Shown in pieces: positions 18,111 to 25,772 of a stretch of DNA of 64,000 nucleotides. The stretch is taken from the NCBI GenBank assembly GCA_021849295.1, contig JAJZTA010000012.1:17176-81175 (forward strand). Direction: 5' to 3'. The DNA is from Pseudomonadota bacterium (GTDB lineage: Bacteria > Pseudomonadota > Alphaproteobacteria > Micavibrionales > UBA2020). The position numbers and the translations under genes are program-made. Under the pieces are notes generated by a model. The model did no database searches, was not told where the DNA came from, and was given only the letters and a program-made list of their open reading frames with translations. Position 1 is the stretch's first letter, and the number at the start of each line of letters is the position of its first letter.

Positions 18111-19526
18111 ATGACAGCCGAAACGAACGTAGAATCTCACAGCATTATGGATGGTAAAGTCCAACTCTATAAGCGCGAGGAGAGCAGATTCTGGCAATGC
18201 TCGACATACATGGACGGTCAAAATCACCGTACCTCCACCAAGGAAGAAACCCTGACTATGGCAAAGGAATTTGCCAGAGAATGGTACATGATTGCCTATG
18301 CAGATTCAGTACGGAGAAACCGTAACGCGAGAACTTCCCGACTTCTGGAAAGGTTTGAGCCTAAAGTAAACCTTCCGGCGGTTATTCCTCAACCTAATGT
18401 AATCACCCCTGCTACCGCCTCGCAGCCTGTTCCGCAGGATGCCCCTGCCATCCAGCCATCTGAAATTTTCCCACCAAGGAACTCCCCGCAGCCGTTCAAT
18501 CAGGCTCCGACAATCATCATTGAGAATGTCGTTAAACCCTCTACCCCGACTTTCAGGGAAGCGGCGGAGAAGTTCTTAGCCGAATACGAAATCATGACGG
18601 AGGGGCAGAGAAGCAAGGAGTGGACTTGGCAACACCGAATGAGGATTGAGGTTCACCTTCTGCCGTTCTTCGGTGACAAGCCCGTAAGTGAAATTAACGC
18701 GGGTCTGGTCAACGAATACCGCATGAGACGCAGAACGATTGGTCACAGGGGGCGGAAGCCTGGGCGCAGCACCCTTCATCATGAGACTGTAACTTTGCGC
18801 ATGGTTCTCAAGACAGCGCATAACTATGGCTGGCTTCAATTCGTACCAAATATTTCCGCCCCCTACAAAACATCAGGGAAAGTAAAGCATCGTGCTTGGT
18901 TCTCCAAAGAAGAATACGAAACGCTTTACGAAGAAACACGCAAACGCTCTGAAAATCCCCCCAAGGATAAATATAATGAACGCTATAAATATGTTTGGGA
19001 GGACTTGCACGATTACGTCCTGTTCATGGGTAACACAGGTTTGCGGGCTGACGAGGCCGCAAACCTTGAATACAGGGACGTAAAGATCGTGAAAGACCAA
19101 GCTACTGGTGAGCGCATACTTGAAATTGAAGTGCGCGGAAAGCGCGGCGTAGGCTTTTGCAAAAGCACGAAGGGCGCGGTCTATCCCTTCCAGCGTATGC
19201 GTAAAAGGCATAACGGTCAGCCTACCGATAAAATCTTCGGTAGGACTCCCCGCGTTGTACTTAACAAAGTCCTAGTTCATTTGAAGCTGAAGTTCGACAG
19301 GGATGGCAATGTCAGAACTGCTGGCAGCTTGCGCCATACTTACATCTGCCTACGGCTCATGGATGGGGCAGACATCTATCAAATTGCTAAAAACTGCCGC
19401 ACAAGCGTTAAAATGATCCATGATTTCTACGCTATCCATCTTAAAAATTACCTAGACGCGGCAAAAATTAACGTCAGAAAAATCACTAAAAAGAGCAATA
19501 AAAACAAAGAGGAAACTAATTCTTGA
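18111..19526 (+). CDS. int: Tyrosine-type site-specific integrase of the island
   Basis: A 471-residue recombinase. N-terminal ~60 residues resemble an AP2-like arm-binding domain (MDGKVQLYKREESRFW), followed by a Pro-rich linker (about 85-140), a core-binding SAM-like domain (about 150-250) and the catalytic domain. Catalytic residues: Arg in NTGLRADEAANL (about 311), Lys in EVRGKRG, Arg in GSLRHTYICLRL (about 407; the usual first His of the HxxR box is replaced by Gly) and the nucleophile Tyr in MIHDFYAIHL (about 439). It lies 120 bp from attL, transcribed inward, the usual position for an integrase that recognises this tRNA-Ser site. Confidence 0.92.
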   Translation: MTAETNVESHSIMDGKVQLYKREESRFWQCSTYMDGQNHRTSTKEETLTMAKEFAREWYMIAYADSVRRNRNARTSRLLERFEPKVNLPAVIPQPNVITPATASQPVPQDAPAIQPSEIFPPRNSPQPFNQAPTIIIENVVKPSTPTFREAAEKFLAEYEIMTEGQRSKEWTWQHRMRIEVHLLPFFGDKPVSEINAGLVNEYRMRRRTIGHRGRKPGRSTLHHETVTLRMVLKTAHNYGWLQFVPNISAPYKTSGKVKHRAWFSKEEYETLYEETRKRSENPPKDKYNERYKYVWEDLHDYVLFMGNTGLRADEAANLEYRDVKIVKDQATGERILEIEVRGKRGVGFCKSTKGAVYPFQRMRKRHNGQPTDKIFGRTPRVVLNKVLVHLKLKFDRDGNVRTAGSLRHTYICLRLMDGADIYQIAKNCRTSVKMIHDFYAIHLKNYLDAAKINVRKITKKSNKNKEETNS

Positions 19527-19614
19527 AAATGGGCGCTTTACCGCTTATAAAAGCCCCTGCCGCGCCTTTTTGCGGCGTCCTACATTTCTATCATCAACCG
19601 TAGAAATTCTAGCT

Positions 19615-19704
19615 GGACAGGTGGCCGAGTGGTTGAAGGCACCGCTCTCGAAAAGCGGCAAGGGTGTAAGCCCTTCGTGAGTTCGAATCTCACCCTGTCC
19701 GCCA
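19615..19704 (+). tRNA. tRNA-Ser(CGA), complete, carried by the element
   Basis: A full 90-nt tRNA: GGACAGG/CCTGTCC acceptor, GCC...GGC D-arm, anticodon stem CCGCT/AGCGG with loop CTCGAAA (anticodon CGA), long variable arm with AAGGG...CCCTT, T-arm GTGAG-TTCGAAT-CTCAC, discriminator G and encoded CCA. Its first 26 bases equal the interrupted host tRNA, but the anticodon stem, variable arm and T stem differ. It is therefore a separate allele brought by the element, not a duplicate made by integration. Confidence 0.95.
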
Positions 19705-19877
19705 TTTCCCAACGCCCCTTTTATTTCTTCGCAGCCGATGAACAACGGCGCGGTTGCCGTGGAGCATAAAGGTCGGACGACCGGCTGCTTCACGGACGCA
19801 ATGACAGATGAACGTCTGTCATGGTGGCGTGAAACGCCCTGAACAGGGCGTAGCCAGCGCACTAACTTCTTTATCCC

Positions 19878-20543
19878 TTAGCGTTTTAGCGTCCATGACG
19901 CGAAGGCGGTCGCCGCAAACGCGCCCGCCAGTTGCGCGAGGATAAACGGCAATGCGTCCTGCGGTCTGATGCCCGCGAAAGTATCGCTCATGGCGCGGGC
20001 GATGGTGACGGCGGGATTGGCGAAGGACGTTGAAGCCGTGAACCAGTAAGCCGCCGTAATGTAAGCGGCAACAGCGAGGGGAACGGCGGAAAGGTTTTGC
20101 CGGACGCAAAACCAGATCACCATAAGAAGGCCGAAGGTGGCGACAAACTCGCTCCACCATTGGGAGCCGCCTGTGCGAATTTTAGTGGAGGCGAACAGAA
20201 ATGTTTCGCCAAACATCAAATGAGCGAAGGCAACGCCCAAGATTGCCGTAAGTACCTGAACACCGATATAAGCCGCAGCATCCCGCTTCGTGATTTTTCC
20301 CTGCGCCGCCATGCACAGTGTCACGGCGGGATTGAAATGCGCTCCTGAAAGCGGGGCAAAAATCAATATCAGCACCGCCAGGGCGCAGCCTGTGGCAAGG
20401 CTGTTGGCGAGAAGCGCGATAGCGGTATTACCCGCCGCCAGCTTTTCGCCCATGATACCGGAGCCGATAACAGCCATGAGCAGGAAAGCTGTTCCCATGC
20501 CTTCGGCGGCCAGCCGCCGCGATAACGGAACCGGCTTGCTCAT
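19878..20543 (-). CDS. aqpS: Aquaglyceroporin of the arsenic operon (AqpS-like)
   Basis: A 221-residue MIP-family channel with six membrane helices and both pore boxes: SGAHFNPAVTLC and SFANPAVTIARA. In Sinorhizobium a channel in this operon position lets arsenite made by ArsC leave the cell down its gradient, replacing ArsB. Here it is last in arsR-arsI-arsC-aqpS, and its start overlaps arsC by 4 bases. 19705-19877, between it and the tRNA, contains no gene that I can see. Channel family is certain; arsenite as substrate is inferred from context. Confidence 0.88.
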   Translation of the reverse strand: MSKPVPLSRRLAAEGMGTAFLLMAVIGSGIMGEKLAAGNTAIALLANSLATGCALAVLILIFAPLSGAHFNPAVTLCMAAQGKITKRDAAAYIGVQVLTAILGVAFAHLMFGETFLFASTKIRTGGSQWWSEFVATFGLLMVIWFCVRQNLSAVPLAVAAYITAAYWFTASTSFANPAVTIARAMSDTFAGIRPQDALPFILAQLAGAFAATAFASWTLKR

Positions 20544-21025
20544 GAAATCGTCTCCCCGATTGTTTTGAGGTGCTTGGCAAGTTCCTGCTTATCTAGCCCA
20601 GCAGGAAGGCGCAGCAGCGCCTTAATACGCGCCTCAAGGATCGCGTAGAAATTCTCGAAAGCCGCCATGATTTCCTCGTCCGTGCCGGTGGCATGAGCGG
20701 GGTCGGGAACGCCCCAATGCGCCTTGACAGGCGCACCGAAGAAAACTGGACATGCTTCACCCGCTGCGTTGTCGCAGACGGTAATCACAATGTCGATCGG
20801 CGTATTCGCAAATTCATCCCATGACTTGCTGCGATAACCGGAAGTCGGGATACCCTTGGATTGCAGCAAGGCAAGGCTCTTCGGATGCACCGTGCCCGTG
20901 GGCTTGCTTCCCGCGCTTACTGCATGGAAGCGGCCTTTCCCCAAGTGGTTCAAAGCGGCCTCTGCCATGATGGAGCGGCAGGAGTTGCCCGTGCAAAGGA
21001 TGAGAACTTTCTGAGGCGAAGTCAT
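20540..21025 (-). CDS. arsC: Arsenate reductase, low-molecular-weight phosphatase type
   Basis: A 161-residue thioredoxin-coupled ArsC reducing arsenate to arsenite. The phosphatase P-loop VLILCTGNSCRS holds the catalytic Cys11, and the resolving pair is in TVCDNAAGEACPVF. GVPDPAHATGTDEE carries the general-acid Asp. I choose the ATG at 21025, which overlaps the arsI stop by one base (TAATG) and follows AAAGGA by 11 bases; an ATG at 21037 would sit directly on that ribosome site. It overlaps aqpS by 4 bases downstream. Confidence 0.92.
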   Translation of the reverse strand: MTSPQKVLILCTGNSCRSIMAEAALNHLGKGRFHAVSAGSKPTGTVHPKSLALLQSKGIPTSGYRSKSWDEFANTPIDIVITVCDNAAGEACPVFFGAPVKAHWGVPDPAHATGTDEEIMAAFENFYAILEARIKALLRLPAGLDKQELAKHLKTIGETIS

Positions 21026-21489
21026 TAGGGGCAGCATCCTTTAGCCGAGGCCGGGTTATCGCAGCAGCCGGAGGCTTGTTCTTCGGGAGCGCAACAGCCG
21101 GAATCCTGCGGCTTCGCCGCCTTGAAGATTTCCGCATCTTCCATTGTGCGGTAGGTTTCCCAAGGGATTCCGGCGGGGTCATGCACCCATGACTTTTCAG
21201 AGCGGGCGTAGCAACAGACCGTTTCGCCCTCGTCAACGACCGCCAAATCCGCTTTCTTCATGCGTTCGCGCAACTCGGAAAGCTCGCTTTCCTCGTCCAC
21301 CTGTATCCCAAGGTGGTTCACGCCCGTTTCCGCTCGTGTCGAAATGGCAAAGTTTACATGGGGATTGTCGAGCATCCACTTGGCATAGTCGGGTTTCTGT
21401 TTGATGGGTTCCGTGCCGAATAACGCGCTGTAGAACCGGACAGACTGGTCAAGGTTTTCGACACCCACATGGATGTGCAGCCGTTTCAT
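21025..21489 (-). CDS. arsI: ArsI-type C-As lyase (vicinal-oxygen-chelate dioxygenase)
   Basis: A 154-residue glyoxalase-fold protein of the ArsI/CadI group. ArsI enzymes are Fe(II) dioxygenases that cleave methyl or aryl groups from trivalent organoarsenicals. Diagnostic here is the vicinal Cys pair Cys92-Cys93 in GETVCCYARSEKSWVHDP, which binds the arsenical. Likely iron ligands are a His near the start (LHIHV), His59 (VNHLGIQV) and Glu111 (PWETY). The last 25 residues add three more Cys clusters (GCCAPEE, GCCDN, GCCP). Start at 21489 follows AAGGAG; it overlaps arsR by 4 bases. Role in organoarsenical detoxification is inferred from the Cys pair and operon. Confidence 0.85.
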   Translation of the reverse strand: MKRLHIHVGVENLDQSVRFYSALFGTEPIKQKPDYAKWMLDNPHVNFAISTRAETGVNHLGIQVDEESELSELRERMKKADLAVVDEGETVCCYARSEKSWVHDPAGIPWETYRTMEDAEIFKAAKPQDSGCCAPEEQASGCCDNPASAKGCCP

Positions 21490-21863
21490 GATTTCTTCTC
21501 CTTCTTGGCTGGAACGCAGCAGTTCGAAAGTTCGATCACGCTGCACCCTTTCTTTTTATCGTTGCGGATACTGGCAAATTCGACGCTGCAACAGTCTTCG
21601 ACCATGAAGCGGATAAGGCCAGTAAAGAACTCGAAATTGGCGGTATAGATGATCGAGCGCCCCTCTCGGCGCGGTATCACCAGTCCCGCATTGCTCATGT
21701 GGGAAAGGTGGAAGGACATTGTATTCGCCGGGATTCCCAGCTTTTCGCTCAAACTCCCGGCGGGGGCGCCCCCTGTGCCATGTTCCACCAGCAGGCGGAA
21801 CACCTTAAGGCGGGTTTCCTGAGACAATGCGTCAAACGCTATAACTGCTTCTTGTATATCCAT
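21486..21863 (-). CDS. arsR: ArsR-family arsenic-responsive repressor
   Basis: A 125-residue winged-helix repressor: QEAVIAFDALSQETRLKVFRLL, the recognition region LGIPANTMSFHLSHMSNAGLV and the wing RREGRSIIYTA. It lacks the ELCVCDL motif of plasmid R773 ArsR. It has C-terminal vicinal cysteines (VEDCCSVE, SNCCVP) and KKGCS, an alternative As(III) site known in other ArsR groups. Start chosen at 21863 (MDIQEAV) because a palindromic operator at 21866-21881 lies directly upstream; a longer frame to 21935 would run through it. First gene of the ars operon. Confidence 0.9.
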   Translation of the reverse strand: MDIQEAVIAFDALSQETRLKVFRLLVEHGTGGAPAGSLSEKLGIPANTMSFHLSHMSNAGLVIPRREGRSIIYTANFEFFTGLIRFMVEDCCSVEFASIRNDKKKGCSVIELSNCCVPAKKEKKS

Positions 21864-21865
21864 AC

Positions 21866-21881
21866 TTCCAGAATATTGGAA
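21866..21881. promoter_or_regulatory. Probable ArsR operator
   Basis: TTCCAGAATATTGGAA is an inverted repeat (TTCCA-N6-TGGAA) located three bases upstream of the arsR start codon on the minus strand, inside an AT-rich promoter-like stretch. Position and symmetry fit an autoregulatory ArsR site. Confidence 0.55.
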
Positions 21882-21951
21882 ATATACCGATTCTGTCAAG
21901 GGGCATGAATCCGAAAGGTGCGCGGGATAGCGCACCTTTCGTCGTGAGCCT

Positions 21952-22152
21952 CTAAAAGCGCGGCCCGCGAGGCTTCAACGCTCGTTTGCGCTGAAGCACG
22001 CGCTGAATGTTTTCCAGCGTCATCGTCGCCAGCGGGCAATCCGCCGCCGCCAGATTGCGGCGGGAGAGATCGTTCAGTATCGCGTTGTACTTCTGGCGCA
22101 GCTCCATTTCGTTCAAGTGTTCGAGTTCCTGCGTCGTGATGATGTACGTCAT
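21952..22152 (-). CDS. Small hypothetical protein
   Basis: A 66-residue soluble protein beginning MTYIITTQELEHLNEMELRQ and ending LKPRGPRF, with a helical, charged middle (KYNAILNDLSRRNLAAADCPLA). AGGAG lies 8 bases before the ATG on the minus strand, and codon use fits its neighbours. Small proteins of this look are common on alphaproteobacterial plasmids, but I do not know a function. It sits between arsR (divergent side) and the ardA block. Confidence 0.6.
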   Translation of the reverse strand: MTYIITTQELEHLNEMELRQKYNAILNDLSRRNLAAADCPLATMTLENIQRVLQRKRALKPRGPRF

Positions 22153-22838
22153 GTTTCGCTCCTGTCTTTCTGACCGCGACCATCGCGGCCTTCATGACGC
22201 GGACTGGTCAGCGCGTTCGACTGACAGCACTTGACGGAACGAAGAGGAGGAATCGCAGCGGAGCGGCAGCGACGACCGATTTGCGGGCATTAAGGCGAAC
22301 CGATGCCAGGATGCGAATGAAAAGGCCGTGTAGCGAGGCAGAAGGCAGGAGCAAAGAAACTGCGGACTTCATCTCCCTTTGACGCAATTAAGGAAGCGAG
22401 AACAGCAACGGAATGAGAGCCAGCAACAAGGCAGATAGTGAATGATAAGACCGAAACGGCGGAAGAATTGACCGCCCAAGACAAAGACGCTCAGGAAAAT
22501 ATACAAGCGAGCAGCTGGGCAAATGTGCTGCAAGCAGCGCACCGCGCTTTACTCGCAGGCTCACGAAGCCAACTGCGTTGTCTTCGCCCTTCGGGTTTCA
22601 ATCGCTTTCGCAAGAAATGCGGATGCAAATTTTGAGTGGGGGCAGCCCCCGACAACCGCCAAGCACAAACTGAGCCAAGAAAATTGCGTTTAGAGTCGAG
22701 GCAATGCAAGCGCATCGCCTCCAAAACGACAGATTTTCTTGCTCACTTTCTGCTTGTCTGTCGCCTCCCCCGTTGCGCTCGCCGCTTGGCGTTCAGGTCG
22801 CATACGCGACCTGCAAACAACCAAGAAGGAGAGCAGAA
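22153..22838. other. 686-bp stretch without a convincing gene, with hairpins (candidate leading-region regulatory DNA)
   Basis: No frame here looks like a conserved protein. A GTG/ATG frame from about 22438 begins plausibly (MNDKTETAEELTAQ) but loses protein character after some 45 codons. Two perfect hairpins occur: GGGGGC-A-GCCCCC (22638-22650) and CAGGTCGC-ATAC-GCGACCTG (22794-22813). The second lies just upstream of the small gene that precedes ardA. Confidence 0.4.
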
Positions 22839-23072
22839 ATGACTAAGAAAACGATGAAATGGAACGGACTCACGCTCGAAATCAGCGCAGAGCCGAACGC
22901 CCTTCTTTCCCGCCTTCAAGGGGAAGAAGTAACCAGCCTGAAAGTGACCAGCGCCGCGAGCGCGAAGCCTCTTATCAATGACACCTTTGCCGCGTCTCTC
23001 ATTCAGACGGCAGGGGGAGCCGCGAACTTTGTTGATGTGATGCTTTCCGCAGAACTTCAACAGGCGGCGTAA
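22839..23072 (+). CDS. Small hypothetical protein upstream of ardA
   Basis: A 77-residue protein starting MTKKTMKWNGLTLEISAEPN and ending LSAELQQAA. A good ribosome site (AAGGAGAGCAGAA) precedes the ATG. No motif recognised. It is the first of three closely spaced genes (10 bp to the next, then 2 bp to ardA), so it is probably co-transcribed with ardA and may belong to the early-expressed set of a mobile element. Confidence 0.6.
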   Translation: MTKKTMKWNGLTLEISAEPNALLSRLQGEEVTSLKVTSAASAKPLINDTFAASLIQTAGGAANFVDVMLSAELQQAA

Positions 23073-23082
23073 GGGGGCGGTC

Positions 23083-23199
23083 ATGCAATCAGAACCTTAC
23101 AAAAATCCGGACTTCTGGCAGCAAGAGCCAATCCACGGCGACTTCAACCGGGCTTCAGACTTCGATACCTGGCTGGATAAACTTTTCGGGGAGGAATAA
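23083..23199 (+). CDS. 38-residue hypothetical protein upstream of ardA
   Basis: A very short gene, MQSEPYKNPDFWQQEPIHGD through DKLFGEE, rich in acidic and aromatic residues. It is preceded by AAGGGGGCGGTC and ends 2 bp before ardA, whose ribosome site (GGGGAGGAATAACC) lies inside its last codons. The tight packing supports real translation. The acidic composition would suit a small DNA-mimic or accessory of ArdA, but that is speculation. Confidence 0.5.
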   Translation: MQSEPYKNPDFWQQEPIHGDFNRASDFDTWLDKLFGEE

Positions 23200-23201
23200 C
23201 C

Positions 23202-23714
23202 ATGACACAGCTTTACGCACAGCCCTATGATATTTCCGCGACGGGGTTTTTCTTCGATACGCGGGAAGAATACGAGCAAAAAGCGGCGAAGAACCGCAAT
23301 CATTACGGCCAGCCCGTTGAGGAATACGAACTGCAATTCATCGATGGAGAGGACATTGATTGCCAGTTGTTCAAAGCCCTGAGCGTATGTCAGGCGACCT
23401 TTGGAAAGTATCTGGAAGCCTGCGACGAGTGGAGTGAGGACGAGAAGCGGAAAATCATTATCGCCGTTGGCGAATGTGGCTACAGCTACAGCTTCAACTT
23501 CGACAAAAACAGTCCGGACGACTTTGAGGTGGACATTTACGAACTGGACAGCCTCAAGGAATTGGCGGAGCAGTTTGTTGACGAAGGGCTTTTCGGCCCA
23601 ATCCCCAAGGCTATCGAGAACTATCTGGACTATGACGCGATAGCCCGCGACCTGGGGCTTGACTATTCGGAAATCACTATCGCCGGGACAAACCTGATTT
23701 ACAGATGCAGCTAG
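23202..23714 (+). CDS. ardA: Antirestriction protein ArdA-like
   Basis: A 170-residue strongly acidic protein. ArdA proteins mimic bent B-DNA and block type I restriction enzymes, protecting incoming mobile DNA. Family-like features are the opening IYVA-type strand (LYAQPYDISATGFFFDTREEYEQKA), EEYELQFIDGEDIDCQL, many Asp/Glu, and the C-terminal DYDAIARDLGLDYSEI followed by an aromatic end. Length is normal. Its place on a mobilizable element fits well. Followed by a strong hairpin and convergent to the MerR gene. Confidence 0.8.
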   Translation: MTQLYAQPYDISATGFFFDTREEYEQKAAKNRNHYGQPVEEYELQFIDGEDIDCQLFKALSVCQATFGKYLEACDEWSEDEKRKIIIAVGECGYSYSFNFDKNSPDDFEVDIYELDSLKELAEQFVDEGLFGPIPKAIENYLDYDAIARDLGLDYSEITIAGTNLIYRCS

Positions 23715-23719
23715 AAAGG

Positions 23720-23760
23720 GCGAAGGCCGCCGCCGGCAGAGAACCGGCGGCGGCCTTCGC
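23720..23760 (+). terminator. Strong hairpin after ardA
   Basis: GCGAAGGCCGCCGCCGG and its exact complement form a 17-bp perfect stem with a 7-base loop (CAGAGAA), 6 bp after the ardA stop. No T-run follows on either strand, so it may act as a bidirectional barrier or RNA-protecting hairpin rather than a textbook terminator. Confidence 0.6.
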
Positions 23761-23787
23761 GTCCTATAAACTGAAAGACGAAAAAGA

Positions 23788-24243
23788 TTAGGCGACTTTT
23801 TTCTTGAGCTTCTTCTCGCTTCTGTCTCGTCTATGCGCATGGCATTTGCCGTGATCGTAGAGAACTTCGATAACCCGACAATCCGCGATCCTGCCGGAGC
23901 CACCGTGCTCCAGCATACGCATAAGTTCAGCGCGAAGAATCTTGAGACTGGCCAGCCGTTCTTCCACCGCCGCAAGATGATTTCGGGCGATGGTATCGAC
24001 GGTCTGACAGGAGGCCTTGTGGTCGCCCGAAACTGATAGAATCTCTCTAATCTGGTCAATTTCAAAGCCAAGTTCCCGTGCGTGACGGACAAATGAAAGA
24101 CGTTTCACGTCGTTGTCTGAATAACGGCGCTGCTTGCCCGAAGTGCGGTCAGGCTTCGGGAGCAGTTTAATATTTTCATAATATCTAATCGTTTCTATGC
24201 GGACGCCGCTTTGCGCCGAGAGTTCACCAATCGTTAAAAACAT
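23788..24243 (-). CDS. MerR-family Zn/Cd-type sensor (CadR/ZntR-like)
   Basis: A 151-residue activator. The N-terminal domain is TIGELSAQSGVRIETIRYYENIKLLPKP...RRYSDNDVKRLSFVRHARELGFEIDQIREIL, which is the standard MerR fold. Metal ligands of the Zn/Cd/Pb subgroup are present: Cys in HKASCQTVD, Cys in ADCRVIEVLYDHG and Cys/His in KCHAHRRDR. A basic tail ends in KKLKKKVA. It is divergent from the CDF gene across a promoter with a 19-bp spacer and a dyad operator, so it very probably activates that gene in response to Zn(II), Cd(II) or a similar ion. Which metal cannot be decided here. Confidence 0.88.
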   Translation of the reverse strand: MFLTIGELSAQSGVRIETIRYYENIKLLPKPDRTSGKQRRYSDNDVKRLSFVRHARELGFEIDQIREILSVSGDHKASCQTVDTIARNHLAAVEERLASLKILRAELMRMLEHGGSGRIADCRVIEVLYDHGKCHAHRRDRSEKKLKKKVA

Positions 24244-24244
24244 C

Positions 24245-24275
24245 TTGAACCTCTAGTGACTATAGGTCGTAACAT
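24245..24275 (+). promoter_or_regulatory. MerR-type promoter/operator of the CDF gene
   Basis: TTGAAC (24245-24250) and TAACAT (24270-24275) are separated by 19 bp, the over-long spacer that MerR proteins correct by twisting DNA. Between them lies the dyad ACCTCTAG-TGA-CTATAGGT (24249-24267), with arms matching except one base, close to known CadR/ZntR sites. Confidence 0.85.
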
Positions 24276-24298
24276 GGCTCAAATTTGAGGAAGAGTCC

Positions 24299-25309
24299 AT
24301 GCCTAAACATACACATGACGACCATGATCACAAACACGATCACAAAAGCGGCCAAAACCAAAAGCCTGAAAAGCATGATCACGATGACGCCCATAAACAT
24401 GGGCATCATGGACATCATCATGTGCCAAAGAATTTTGACCGCAGCTTCGCCATTGGAGCGTTCCTGAACTTCGCCTTCGTAGGAGCGGAGCTGTTTTACG
24501 GGTACATGGCACATTCGTTGGCTTTGGTGGCCGATGCCGTACATAATTTCTCTGATGTGATAGGGCTGCTACTGGCTTGGGGTGCGGCTTGGCTTGGACG
24601 CCTAAGCCCCACCGATGAACGCACCTATGGTTTTCGTGGCGCGTCGATTCTGGCGGGGTTGGCAAATTCGGGCATGCTGTTCCTCGTAACGGGCGGAATT
24701 ATCATCGAGTCCGTCCAGCGCCTCGCGCACCCGCAGCCGCTTGCGACGATGACAATGGTGTATGTCGCGTCCATCGGCATCGTTATCAACTTTGTCACGG
24801 CTATGCTGTTCTGGCGCGGGCAGAAAGATGACCTGAACATTCGCGCTGCGTTTATTCACATGATGGGGGATGCGGCGATAGCCTTTGGCGTCGTAATCAC
24901 GGCGCTCATCATCCGCATGATGGGAGCCGGCTGGCAATGGCTTGACCCGGCCAGCGGCCTTGTGATTTCGACCATTATCGTTATCGGATGCTGGGATGTC
25001 GCCAAGGAAGCGCTGCACCTGTCCCTCGACGGAGTTCCCAAACACATCGACCGTCGTGGCATCATCGTCTTTTTGCACGGATTACCGGGAGTGACGGGCA
25101 TGCACGACCTGCATATTTGGGCGATGAGCACAACCGAAACCGCGCTGACGGTTCATCTTATGCGGCCCAAGATTCCCGCTGACGACAATTTCTTGAATGA
25201 TGTCGCGTTTGAACTGAAATCGAATTTCAAAATTGACCACGCCACAATCCAGATTGAAGTGGGCAACGCAAGGGAAGCTTGCAGGCTGGCGCCGAAGGAA
25301 GTGATATAG
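24299..25309 (+). CDS. CDF-family heavy-metal cation efflux protein (CzcD-like)
   Basis: A 336-residue inner-membrane metal/proton antiporter. Residues 1-42 are a His/Asp-rich metal-collecting tail. Six membrane helices follow, with the transport-site Asp pairs in LVADAVHNFSDVIGLL and HMMGDAAIAFG, then a cytosolic ferredoxin-like domain (PGVTGMHDLHIWAMSTTETALTVHL). GAGGAAGAGTCC precedes the ATG. Controlled by the divergent MerR through the 19-bp-spacer promoter. Expected cargo Zn, Cd or Co. Confidence 0.93.
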   Translation: MPKHTHDDHDHKHDHKSGQNQKPEKHDHDDAHKHGHHGHHHVPKNFDRSFAIGAFLNFAFVGAELFYGYMAHSLALVADAVHNFSDVIGLLLAWGAAWLGRLSPTDERTYGFRGASILAGLANSGMLFLVTGGIIIESVQRLAHPQPLATMTMVYVASIGIVINFVTAMLFWRGQKDDLNIRAAFIHMMGDAAIAFGVVITALIIRMMGAGWQWLDPASGLVISTIIVIGCWDVAKEALHLSLDGVPKHIDRRGIIVFLHGLPGVTGMHDLHIWAMSTTETALTVHLMRPKIPADDNFLNDVAFELKSNFKIDHATIQIEVGNAREACRLAPKEVI

Positions 25310-25379
25310 CCCAACAAGGTAGGTTCGGCGCAACGCAATGGCGCTTCCCGCCGACGTGGAATCGTGCTATCATTATCAT

Positions 25380-25772
25380 ATGTGTGCGAATGTTATAGTC
25401 AGAGCGAAGCCGACCGTCTCCGAAAGCTGCGCGATTCCCTGCTTCAAGCAGGGACTTGTGAAAAAGCTGCAAGAGGAAATGCCTCAAGACGAGGCATTGG
25501 AGGATATGCGGGCGGTTTTTGCGGCGCTGGCCGACAAAGCCCGCCTTAAAATCCTCTATTCCCTCAAGGACGGGCAGGAACTTTGCGTGTGCGATGTGGC
25601 CCATGTCGTCGGGACGACCGTTTCCACGGCTTCCCACCACCTACGCAAGCTGCGGGATTTGAAGCTTCTGAAATACCGCAACGACGGCAAGATGGCCTAT
25701 TACTCGCTGAAAAGCGAAATTGCCGCCCAGCTTGTCAGGGAAGCCCTTAAATCTGTCGGGAGAAAGAAATGA
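25380..25772 (+). CDS. cadC: CadC/SmtB-type ArsR-family metal repressor
   Basis: A 130-residue winged-helix repressor. It aligns with CadC: N-terminal cysteines in SESCAIPCFKQGLVKKLQ (CadC has a matching pair), then FAALADKARLKILYSL, the metal motif ELCVCDVAHVV and the recognition helix TTVSTASHHLRKLRDL. These four Cys form the Cd/Pb site in CadC. Start is uncertain: ATG 25380 keeps all ligands; an in-frame ATG at 25338 would add 14 residues. Its last 4 bases overlap the next gene, so it is coupled to the MtrA-like protein and probably represses the whole four-gene operon including itself. Confidence 0.85.
   Translation: MCANVIVRAKPTVSESCAIPCFKQGLVKKLQEEMPQDEALEDMRAVFAALADKARLKILYSLKDGQELCVCDVAHVVGTTVSTASHHLRKLRDLKLLKYRNDGKMAYYSLKSEIAAQLVREALKSVGRKK

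Noticed and set aside
19615..19704. Internal tRNA-Ser as a second attachment site (tandem element)
   Set aside because: It lacks the 13-bp core GCTAGTCTCGAAA (its stem is CCGCT), and no second set of arm repeats lies next to it; it is better read as cargo tRNA.
23720..23760. Attenuator or riboswitch after ardA
   Set aside because: It is downstream of both convergent genes and has no T-run or downstream frame to control; a simple barrier hairpin is the simpler view.
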